A DNA stretch of 14,199 nt from the NCBI GenBank assembly GCA_011065235.1, contig JAAKFB010000018.1, forward strand, positions 1 through 14,199, read 5' to 3'. The DNA comes from Chlamydiota bacterium (GTDB lineage Bacteria > Chlamydiota > Chlamydiia > Chlamydiales > Rhabdochlamydiaceae). How positions within the stretch are numbered: position 1 is the stretch's first letter; the number at the start of each line of letters is the position of its first letter. The notes beneath the pieces were generated by a model. It was not told the origin of the DNA. It did no database searches and worked only from the letters and a program-made list of their open reading frames with translations. A program made the position numbers and the translations under genes. Positions 6,644 to 13,242 of this stretch are shown piece by piece.

Positions 6644-9294
6644 TCCCCCCAATTTTTTCCAAATGAAATATCGACGACAAGTGGAATTTTTAATTGCACC
6701 ACTCCCTCCATAATCGCTTTGACTTTTTTCGCTAAGCTTGAGATCTCCTCATCGGGAGTTTCAAAAATGAGCTCATCGTGGATTTGGAGGATCATATGAT
6801 CGGATGGAACTTGAATCATCGCGATTTTGATGAGATCGGCGGCGGTTCCTTGAAGAGGGGTATTGATCGCAAGGCGCTCGGCTGCTTGACGAATGAAGAC
6901 ATTTCTGTTGTCGATTTCAGGGATAGGGCGTTTGCGTCCGAGCAGAGTGAGCGAGTACCCCCTCTTCCGAGCACTCTCTTTGCAAAACTCGAGATAATCG
7001 CGCACTTTTTTATAGCGCTCGAAATACGTATTGATAAAGGTTTTTGCCTCTTCGATGGGGACGCCGATTTCTTTGGAGAGGCCAAAGGCTTGCTGGCCAT
7101 ACAAAATACCGAAGTTTACAGCTTTGGCGGTGTAGCGCATTTGGCTAGTCACTTCGCCAAGTGGGACGCCATAAACAAGTGATGCTGTGTAGGTGTGGAT
7201 ATCTTCCCCTTCTTGAAAAGCTTGGATGAGGGTGGGATCGTCGCTTAAGTGGGCGAGGAGCCGGAGTTCAATTTGGGAGTAGTCGGCAGATAAAAAACTC
7301 CAATTGGGCAATTCAGGAATAAATGCGGTGCGGATTTTTCTCCCTTCTTCGCTGCGCACGGGGATATTTTGCAAGTTGGGATCTTGGCAAGAGAGGCGTC
7401 CCGTAGCGGTACCCGATTGATTGAAGGTGCAATGGATCCGATGAGTTTTCGGGCTCACTTGCTGGGGAAGAGCATTGACATAGGTGGAACGGAGTTTTTC
7501 AAGCACGCGGTATTCGATGACTTTTCCAATGATGGGTGAGGTATCGCGGAGCGATTCCAAAACATCGACGCTAGTGGAATATCCGGTTGCAGTTTTTTTT
7601 GCGGGGCGGATTTCCATCTGTTCAAAAAGAATTTGGCCGAGTTGCTTGGGAGAATTGAGATTAAAGGTCTCATTTGCGTAATCGAAGATGGTCTCACTGA
7701 TCGAGGTGATTTGTCCTTTGAGATCGATATGCATGAGCTCCATTTGGTCTTTGTCCAAATAGATGCCTCGTTCTTCCATTTTTAAGAGAACGGGAATGAG
7801 GGGGAGTTCGATCTCTTCGAAGAGTTTTTGAAGATCGTGCTCTTTAATTTGTGGCTCGAAAAGCTCTTTGAGGCGAAAGGTGAAATCGACATCTTCGCAG
7901 CAGTAAGCAGCCACTTTTTCGAGGGGGATCTCTTCCATCGAGATCTGTTTTTTCCCTTTACCGATTAAATCGCTAATGGGGGTTTTGACTTTTCCAAAAT
8001 GCTCGAGACAAAGAATGTCAAGACCATGGCGTTGTTTATGTGGGGCGAGCAAATAGGAGGCAAGAAGGGTATCAAAGCCGATATTGGGCACCTCAATTCC
8101 GGCGTGTTTTAGGATGTGCAAGTCGTATTTGAGGTTGTGTCCAAAAAAGGCGATGTCTGGATTTTCAATCAAGGGTTTTAAAAGAGCGATGACCCGTTTA
8201 GGATCGATTTGCCCGTTCATAGGGACATACCATCCCCGCTGAGAGCTGTCGGTGATGCCAATGCCCACGAGTTTGGCTTGCATCACATTGATAGAGGTGG
8301 TTTCGGTATCGATGCAGAGCTGTTTTTTGGTCTTGAGGCTTTCTATCAGTTTGATCAGCTCAAGTTCTTCATTGATCAGCGTGTAAGAGACTTGCGTATC
8401 GTCGACGCCGAAGTCGAGATTTAGCTCTTCGCTTTTTTTTCCCGGAAGCTGAAGTTCGCGAAGGAGAGATAAAAAGTGCATTTCCTGGTAAAATGCCTTC
8501 ACTTTTTCCAAATGGGGCTCTTTCAAGCGGAAGAAATCATCCTCTTTAGGAAATTTGACACCTAGGTGGATCGTGGCGAGCTGCTGAGACATCAGTGCGG
8601 TCTCTTTGCCCTCTTCGAAAATCTCTTGTTTTTTCCCTTTGAGTTTGTCGGTTTGGGCTAGTATAGCCTTGAGCGTGCCGAATTCATTCAAAAGAGTAGC
8701 TGCAGTTTTGGGACCTATGCTGGGAAGGCCTGGGATGTTGTCGGACGTATCGCCCATCATAGCGAGCAAATCGATGATTTGTTCGGGGAAGACGCCAAAG
8801 GTTTCTTTGACTTTGGCCCGATCCATTATCAAATTGTTTTTGTTGATATTGAGAACAAACACATGATCTGTGACGAGTTGGCACAGATCTTTGTCGCTGG
8901 AACAGAGATACGTTTCAATCTTCCGTTCATCAGTCCACGAGGCAATGCTCCCGATTACATCGTCGGCTTCAACGCCTGGCACGGAGAGATAAGGGATTCC
9001 CGCCATCTCGCAAAATTCAATGGCCCATCCCAATTGAGGATAAAGGTCATCTGGCATGGCTGCGCGATGAATTTTGTAATCGCTGTAGATCTCTTTGCGG
9101 CTCTTTGTGTTATCGGGTCCATCGAAGACTGCGATGAGGTGATTGGGGGAGTGTTCCTTGATGAGTTTAAAGACTGAACGGATAAACCCGTAAAGGGCGT
9201 TTGTCGATTCTCCCTTGGGGTTTGTTATGGGTCCAATGGCATAATAAGAGCGGAAAAGAAAGTTGACCGCATCAAGCACGAAAAGTTTTTTCAC
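6637..9294 (-). CDS. polA: DNA polymerase I (5'-3' exonuclease, 3'-5' exonuclease, polymerase)
   Basis: This 885-residue enzyme fills gaps and removes primers in replication and repair. Residues 1-290 form the 5' nuclease, including V-E-A-D-D at 108-112 and G-D-T-S-D-N at 181-186. The proofreading domain keeps all its acidic residues: D-T-E at 329-331, N-L-K-Y-D at 387-391, Y-C-C-E-D at 464-468. The polymerase has motif A (A-D-Y-S-Q-I-E-L-R, Asp671), the O-helix R-Y-T-A-K-A-V-N-F-G with Lys724, Phe728 and Tyr732, and motif C Q-I-H-D-E with Asp840. Phe728 is the residue that makes family-A enzymes discriminate against dideoxynucleotides. The start is GTG at 9294 overlapping the sppA stop (GTGA), with no clear Shine-Dalgarno, so expression probably depends on coupling. 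Confidence 0.97.
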   Translation of the reverse strand: MKKLFVLDAVNFLFRSYYAIGPITNPKGESTNALYGFIRSVFKLIKEHSPNHLIAVFDGPDNTKSRKEIYSDYKIHRAAMPDDLYPQLGWAIEFCEMAGIPYLSVPGVEADDVIGSIASWTDERKIETYLCSSDKDLCQLVTDHVFVLNINKNNLIMDRAKVKETFGVFPEQIIDLLAMMGDTSDNIPGLPSIGPKTAATLLNEFGTLKAILAQTDKLKGKKQEIFEEGKETALMSQQLATIHLGVKFPKEDDFFRLKEPHLEKVKAFYQEMHFLSLLRELQLPGKKSEELNLDFGVDDTQVSYTLINEELELIKLIESLKTKKQLCIDTETTSINVMQAKLVGIGITDSSQRGWYVPMNGQIDPKRVIALLKPLIENPDIAFFGHNLKYDLHILKHAGIEVPNIGFDTLLASYLLAPHKQRHGLDILCLEHFGKVKTPISDLIGKGKKQISMEEIPLEKVAAYCCEDVDFTFRLKELFEPQIKEHDLQKLFEEIELPLIPVLLKMEERGIYLDKDQMELMHIDLKGQITSISETIFDYANETFNLNSPKQLGQILFEQMEIRPAKKTATGYSTSVDVLESLRDTSPIIGKVIEYRVLEKLRSTYVNALPQQVSPKTHRIHCTFNQSGTATGRLSCQDPNLQNIPVRSEEGRKIRTAFIPELPNWSFLSADYSQIELRLLAHLSDDPTLIQAFQEGEDIHTYTASLVYGVPLGEVTSQMRYTAKAVNFGILYGQQAFGLSKEIGVPIEEAKTFINTYFERYKKVRDYLEFCKESARKRGYSLTLLGRKRPIPEIDNRNVFIRQAAERLAINTPLQGTAADLIKIAMIQVPSDHMILQIHDELIFETPDEEISSLAKKVKAIMEGVVQLKIPLVVDISFGKNWGEC

Positions 9295-10328
9295 GGTTGG
9301 TAAAGATAGAGGATTTGTCCACTCATTTCAGAAGTGGTATTTGCTCCTGTCGGGAAGACATGTTTCATTTTTCCGCTGAGGAGATTCGTTTGATTTTCGG
9401 ATAAACCTTTGAGAATAGATTGATAGGGCTGGATTTCGATGACTTGGTATTTTTCTGTGATGCCAGCTGTTTTTACAAGGGCGCTTAGCGCTTCGTCATA
9501 GCTGGCTTCCCCATTGTCAATATAGCCGAGCTCTTCAGCCTTTTTAGCTGCGAAAACATTCGCACCATACTCGGTTATCAGTTTTTCTTTATCTAGGCGT
9601 GTGCGCGATTTAGCGACGACATCGACAAATAGTTCGTAATCGGCAGCAAGAATGGCTTTAAGAGCTTTATCTTCCCCTTCTTTCCAAGGACGAAAGGGAT
9701 TGAGGGCATCTTTATCTTTTCCCTCTGTCAATGTCAGAGATTCGATCCCGATTTTGTCCATCGCTCCAGAAAAATTGAATGTGGGGCCTAGGCGGACGCC
9801 CACCGATCCAATGATGCTATCGGCAGTAGCATAGATTTGATCAGCTGCGCATGAAATGTACATGCCTCCAGAAGCGCAAAGCCCATCGACATAAGCATAA
9901 ATAGGGACTTTGTATTTCTCTTTGTATTTGTTGAGCAAGGCGTAAATCGTAGCACTATCTTTCGCAGCTCCGCCGGGGGAGTTAACATTGAGGAGAATCG
10001 CTTTGACACGGTCATTTGCCAAGACTCCTTCTCGAGAGTCTAGAAGAATATCTTTGAATTTCTTGTCTTTGAGATTCCCCATCCCAATGACCCCTTCAAC
10101 GTCGATCTTCAGAATGACGGGGCTAGAGTCGGAAAGAAGTTTTCGGTCCCAATCGGAGTCAGCGCTGACAGTGAGCTCACTTTTGTCGGGAAGATTGACG
10201 GAACTAGAGACTGCAGAGATGCCGATGGTTACAACGACAATTCCAACGCCGATGCCGATCACGACAGCAAACGCTTTTAATAGACTACGCAAGGCAGAGA
10301 TAAAGACAGATTCTCGAGTGAAATTCAT
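9291..10328 (-). CDS. sppA: Signal peptide peptidase SppA/SohB-type serine protease (S49)
   Basis: A membrane-anchored S49 protease that degrades cleaved signal peptides or other membrane-embedded peptides. With the ATG start at 10328 it is 345 residues, the short single-domain form. A hydrophobic anchor spans about 17-40. The protease core has N-V-N-S-P-G-G-A-A at 114-122, the nucleophile in G-L-C-A-S-G-G-M-Y (Ser153), S-I-I-G-S-V-G-V-R at 171-179, and a probable catalytic Lys206 in T-E-G-K-D-K-D-A-L-N-P-F. The Ser-Lys spacing of 53 is close to the Bacillus enzyme as I remember it. A TTG at 10364 would add 12 residues, but the ATG gives a more natural signal-anchor start. A TAAAAT hexamer at 10352-10357 could be its -10. 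It is first in the operon with polA; the opposite-strand mscS starts 54 bases away. Confidence 0.93.
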   Translation of the reverse strand: MNFTRESVFISALRSLLKAFAVVIGIGVGIVVVTIGISAVSSSVNLPDKSELTVSADSDWDRKLLSDSSPVILKIDVEGVIGMGNLKDKKFKDILLDSREGVLANDRVKAILLNVNSPGGAAKDSATIYALLNKYKEKYKVPIYAYVDGLCASGGMYISCAADQIYATADSIIGSVGVRLGPTFNFSGAMDKIGIESLTLTEGKDKDALNPFRPWKEGEDKALKAILAADYELFVDVVAKSRTRLDKEKLITEYGANVFAAKKAEELGYIDNGEASYDEALSALVKTAGITEKYQVIEIQPYQSILKGLSENQTNLLSGKMKHVFPTGANTTSEMSGQILYLYQP

Positions 10329-10382
10329 GACTTCATAGTAGCAAATCGTGCATTTTATTTCCAATTACTTAATAATTAAGGA

Positions 10383-11435
10383 ATGCCTGAAGAATGGATG
10401 TGGCTGCTCGAAATAGCCATCGGAATTGTACTCATTTTTCTCCTGAGCTTAGCGTTCAAAAAAATTGTGAATATCATCCGCAAGCGCGCGATGAAAAAGG
10501 ATGGTTTTTGGCGTAAAAAAATCCACAAAATCATCCACATTCCCATCCAAGTCGCTGTGTGGGGCTTTGGTCTAGCCTACCTTATCGATGTCATCTGTAC
10601 CCACTATGGCATCGATGAAGTCTCCAAATTTGTACGTCCCCTGAAGGGAGCATTTATTGTTGCGTGTATCAGTTGGATTGTACTCAGGTGGGTGAAAGAA
10701 TTTTTTATACATCTCGCGCAAAAATCTGAAAAGCTTGGGATTTCGGCAGGGACTATCTATGCCCTGAGCAAACTCGCTTCTTTTGTGATCTCGATTCTCA
10801 CCTTGTTGATCATCTTACAAGTATTTGGGTTTGGGGTGGCTCCACTGCTCACATTTGGGGGGATTGGAATTGCGGGTCTTGCCTTTGCCGCAAAAGATAT
10901 TATGGCCAACTTCTTTGGTGGCACCATGCTCCACTTTACCCGGACCTTTTCCATTGGGGATCAGGTGATGATTCCCTCTCGCGACGATTTTAGGGGGATC
11001 ATCAAAGAAATTGGATGGTATACAACAGTCATCGAAGACTATTACCGTCGTCCCGTTTACTTCCCGAATGCTATTTTTTCCACCGTTCAGGTCATCAATG
11101 AATCCCGTCGGACACACAGGCGCCTTAAAGAAACGGTTACACTTACGTATGAGGATTTTCCCAACATAGAAAAAATCATCGAAGAGATGAAAGAAAAAAT
11201 CGGAGCCCATCCCGAAGTGGACGAAAAAGAGAGCTTTTCTATCACTCTTGATAAGTTTGGGATCCACGGATTGGAAATCTATATTTATCTCTTGGTTTAT
11301 AAGATGTCATATGTAAAATTTATGCGTATCAAACAAGAAATTTTTCTTATTATTGAGGAAATTATTCGAAAATATGGCGCGGAATTTTGCTATCCGACGA
11401 CAAATGTCAACCTCAGGCAACTCCCGCCCAAATAG
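10383..11435 (+). CDS. MscS-family small-conductance mechanosensitive channel
   Basis: This 350-residue inner-membrane channel probably opens under membrane tension to release osmolytes. Hydrophobic helices lie at about 6-24, 52-70, 88-104 and 130-148. They are followed by the Gly/Ala-rich pore helix (G-G-I-G-I-A-G-L-A-F-A-A-K-D at 159-172) and the MscS beta domain with F-S-I-G-D-Q-V at 189-195, then F-P-N-A-I-F at 227-232 and the C-terminal P-T-T-N-V-N-L at 338-344. One more N-terminal helix than E. coli MscS is likely. The start ATG at 10383 has TAAGGA directly against it, with no spacer; ATG at 10398 is an alternative. It is transcribed away from sppA, and a palindromic element begins one base after its stop. 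I do not recall an mscS at this place in Chlamydia trachomatis. Confidence 0.92.
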   Translation: MPEEWMWLLEIAIGIVLIFLLSLAFKKIVNIIRKRAMKKDGFWRKKIHKIIHIPIQVAVWGFGLAYLIDVICTHYGIDEVSKFVRPLKGAFIVACISWIVLRWVKEFFIHLAQKSEKLGISAGTIYALSKLASFVISILTLLIILQVFGFGVAPLLTFGGIGIAGLAFAAKDIMANFFGGTMLHFTRTFSIGDQVMIPSRDDFRGIIKEIGWYTTVIEDYYRRPVYFPNAIFSTVQVINESRRTHRRLKETVTLTYEDFPNIEKIIEEMKEKIGAHPEVDEKESFSITLDKFGIHGLEIYIYLLVYKMSYVKFMRIKQEIFLIIEEIIRKYGAEFCYPTTNVNLRQLPPK

Positions 11436-11436
11436 T

Positions 11437-11594
11437 ACCCGTGACTGCTACCCCATTTTTCCTCTATGCTATCTGCGGAACTCATCTACTGCGCTTCTCT
11501 CGTCGCTAAGGTGTCAACACCTTGGTTTCCTTGAGAAACTTGTATCGGAGCCCCTCGCTAACGCCTAGATGAAAAGAAGGTAGCAGTCACGGGT
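11437..11594. repeat. 158-bp palindromic element abutting the mscS stop
   Basis: The ends are a perfect 16-bp inverted repeat: ACCCGTGACTGCTACC at 11437-11452 and its complement at 11579-11594. The exact centre is a second perfect inverted repeat, AAGGTGT/ACACCTT at 11508-11514 and 11517-11523. Both share the same axis (between 11515 and 11516), so the whole block is one dyad-symmetric unit with an imperfect middle (for example TTTTCCTCTATGC pairs with a similar stretch on the other arm). There is no convincing ORF. It resembles a non-autonomous mobile element (MITE-like) or a large structured 3' end of the mscS transcript. Confidence 0.75.
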
Positions 11595-11609
11595 AATAAA
11601 GAAGAAAAA

Positions 11610-11675
11610 AACCACAGAGTACACAGAGACGCTTCGCGATTATTTTTTCTCTGTGTACTCTGTGACCTCTGTGGT
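11610..11675. repeat. CACAGAG-type inverted repeat
   Basis: A 17-bp perfect inverted repeat (CACAGAGTACACAGAGA at 11613-11629 and its complement at 11648-11664) encloses an 18-base loop rich in T at its 3' side. The element is bounded by AACCACAGAG on the left and CTCTGTGGTT on the right, so the right arm carries an extra CACAGAG unit. Repeats of the ACCACAGAG...ACACAGAG kind occur, from memory, in many unrelated bacterial genomes. It could serve as a transcript-end hairpin for mscS. Confidence 0.75.
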
Positions 11676-11712
11676 TAATTAATTTACCTCAGTGGTTATT
11701 TATTACAAGACC

Positions 11713-11741
11713 TTGTTTGAAAACGTTAAAATGCTTATAGA
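11713..11741 (+). promoter_or_regulatory. Possible sigma-70-type promoter for the 114-residue gene
   Basis: TTGTTT (11713-11718) and TATAGA (11736-11741) are separated by 17 bases, about 30 bases before the GTG start at 11771. Both boxes are only partial matches to consensus. The placement, after the repeats and before an isolated gene, makes a promoter here reasonable. Confidence 0.4.
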
Positions 11742-11770
11742 TGTAAATAAGATAACCAGAGGTCTTCAAG

Positions 11771-12115
11771 GTGGAATTTTCAGATGAAACTGTGATCCAA
11801 AAAGCGATAAAGGCGACGCTCGAGCATCTCGATGTCCTTCAAAAGCATAGCGTTAATCGATTTGATCAACCAGAAGTCTACAACAGAGCTTTTCAATTAA
11901 TCGATGTTCTAGATGCCAAAGTGCATGACCTCAATCATATTTTTGAAGTCTCAGACCCAGATGTCAATCGCATCCTTCAAAATCTCTTGTTCAATGTTAA
12001 AAGAATGAGGGAATCCGCAGAAAGTTTGAGGTATGAGCCCCATCAATTGAATTTTCAACAAGATCTCATCAAAGAGATCGATCAAATCAAAGAAAGCCTA
12101 AATAAACTAATCTGA
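11771..12115 (+). CDS. Small hypothetical helical protein
   Basis: A 114-residue protein I do not recognise. The sequence is charged, has no membrane segment or signal peptide, and looks almost wholly alpha-helical. Heptad-like Leu/Ile/Val spacing in the first 90 residues and at the C-terminus (I-D-Q-I-K-E-S-L-N-K-L-I) suggests a helical bundle or coiled coil. The start GTG at 11771 is supported by AGAGGT seven bases upstream. It has its own possible promoter, follows two repeats, and ends 10 bases from the convergent pgsA-like gene with no hairpin between them. Codon use looks like its neighbours. Its cytosolic location is inferred only from the lack of export signals. Confidence 0.75.
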   Translation: MEFSDETVIQKAIKATLEHLDVLQKHSVNRFDQPEVYNRAFQLIDVLDAKVHDLNHIFEVSDPDVNRILQNLLFNVKRMRESAESLRYEPHQLNFQQDLIKEIDQIKESLNKLI

Positions 12116-12125
12116 AAAATTGCCA

Positions 12126-12641
12126 CTAGCTCGTTTTGTTGGAGGTTTGCTTTTTGACGAGCTGAAAGAGTTCGACAAAAGCAAGCAACCCAAAGATGAT
12201 GAAAATTCCATAGGCAAATGGAGGAATGGCGAGCTTCATGGTTAGGCCGATGAGGAAGATGAATTGGAGTGCTGTTGTCGCTTTGCCCCACCGGATGGAG
12301 CGGAACTGATACGCTGTCCACTTGCCCGAGAGCTTTAGGTAGATGCCGAAAATGCACAGGAAGCCGTCGCGTGTGACCATAGCCATAGCTTGCCAAGGCT
12401 CGAATTGATGCTCATAGAGAAGAACACTAAGTGCAATGAACACAAAAAACTTGTCCATTGCCGGATCGAGAATCGCTCCCAGCTGCGTTGTCGAGCGCCT
12501 GCGTCTTGCTAAATATCCATCCAATGCATCTGTGAACATCGCTAGCAAGATTGCAGCTAAGCGAAAGAACATGCTGTGTGATAAAAAGAAAAGCGCAAGA
12601 GGGGCTCGCAGTAAAGACAACCCGTTTGAAAGGCTAAACAT
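12126..12641 (-). CDS. pgsA: CDP-alcohol phosphatidyltransferase, probably phosphatidylglycerophosphate synthase
   Basis: This 171-residue membrane enzyme transfers a phosphatidyl group from CDP-diacylglycerol to an alcohol, most likely glycerol-3-phosphate, on the way to phosphatidylglycerol. The complete family motif D-x2-DG-x2-AR-x8-G-x3-D-x3-D lies at residues 38-63, with the metal-binding Asp38, Asp41, Asp59 and Asp63 all present. The opening N-G-L-S-L-L-R-A-P and a later W-G-K-A-T-T-A-L-Q (118-126) favour PgsA over phosphatidylserine synthase. The start ATG at 12641 overlaps the dedA stop by 8 bases, with AGGAA five bases upstream. Synteny with NTT also fits the pgsA copy next to NTT2 in Chlamydia. 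Substrate choice is inferred. Confidence 0.85.
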   Translation of the reverse strand: MFSLSNGLSLLRAPLALFFLSHSMFFRLAAILLAMFTDALDGYLARRRRSTTQLGAILDPAMDKFFVFIALSVLLYEHQFEPWQAMAMVTRDGFLCIFGIYLKLSGKWTAYQFRSIRWGKATTALQFIFLIGLTMKLAIPPFAYGIFIIFGLLAFVELFQLVKKQTSNKTS

Positions 12642-13242
12642 TTTCTTCCTTCACGTTTTTCTTTTTCTTATACCAGATGAGGCCAATTCCCGTCACACTG
12701 AAAGCGATGAAGATGAGCAAATTGACCGATTTGACTTGGGAATACAACGCATCAATATTTTTTCCAAGCAGGTAATATAGAAAAAAAGAACTACAGCTCC
12801 ATAGAACGCAACCTATTGTGTCGTACAGTGCGAATTTTGCGAATGGAATACGACTTATTCCGCTGGTCATAAAAAGGGCATTGCGCACGCCAAATGGAAT
12901 AAAACGCCCAAGAATGTAGGCCATGGGGCCCCGTTTTTCGTAGAAGACTTTCATTTTTTCTATCCGCTTTTCGTTGAGCATTTTCGAAAATAGCGGGAAT
13001 TTAAGGAGTTTCGGACCCAGTTTTCTTCCAATCCAGTAAGCGATCCATGCAGAGAATAGGCAGCCAAAGAACATAGCAAAAAAGAGTGTTAATACATTTG
13101 TAGAGACAAGAGTAGCAGCCAGGGTGGCTGCCAAAATCATCAATAAATCGATGCTAATGGGAATGTTCATTCCCGCGAGAAGAGCTGCGCCAAATAAGAT
13201 CCAGTGCGCATGCTCAGCGTGATTTTGAATCCATTCAAGCAT
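12634..13242 (-). CDS. DedA-family (SNARE-associated/VTT domain) membrane protein
   Basis: A 202-residue inner-membrane protein of the DedA family, whose members are linked to lipid (undecaprenyl phosphate or phospholipid) translocation and membrane-potential homeostasis. Visible features are an N-terminal re-entrant-type hydrophobic region with P-I-S-I-D at 28-32, W-I-A-Y-W-I-G-R-K-L-G at 66-76, the core motif G-R-F-I-P-F-G-V-R-N at 112-121, and Y-D-T-I-G-C-V-L-W at 140-148. A final hydrophobic helix (about 172-190) precedes a Lys-rich tail. The start ATG at 13242 shares one base with the NTT stop (TAATG). pgsA starts within its last codons, so NTT-dedA-pgsA are probably one transcript. The exact cargo cannot be read from the sequence. 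Confidence 0.88.
   Translation of the reverse strand: MLEWIQNHAEHAHWILFGAALLAGMNIPISIDLLMILAATLAATLVSTNVLTLFFAMFFGCLFSAWIAYWIGRKLGPKLLKFPLFSKMLNEKRIEKMKVFYEKRGPMAYILGRFIPFGVRNALFMTSGISRIPFAKFALYDTIGCVLWSCSSFFLYYLLGKNIDALYSQVKSVNLLIFIAFSVTGIGLIWYKKKKNVKEENV

Noticed and set aside
10366..10382. CTTAA/TTAAG palindrome between sppA and mscS as an operator
   Set aside because: Five-base arms in very AT-rich DNA are expected by chance, and no known regulator site fits.
11353..11568. 71-residue plus-strand open frame at the mscS 3' end
   Set aside because: It overlaps mscS out of frame and then runs through the palindromic element; there is no start signal.
11600..11700. CRISPR-like array from repeated CACAGAG units
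   Set aside because: The units are inverted and very short, with no regular spacers and no cas genes nearby.
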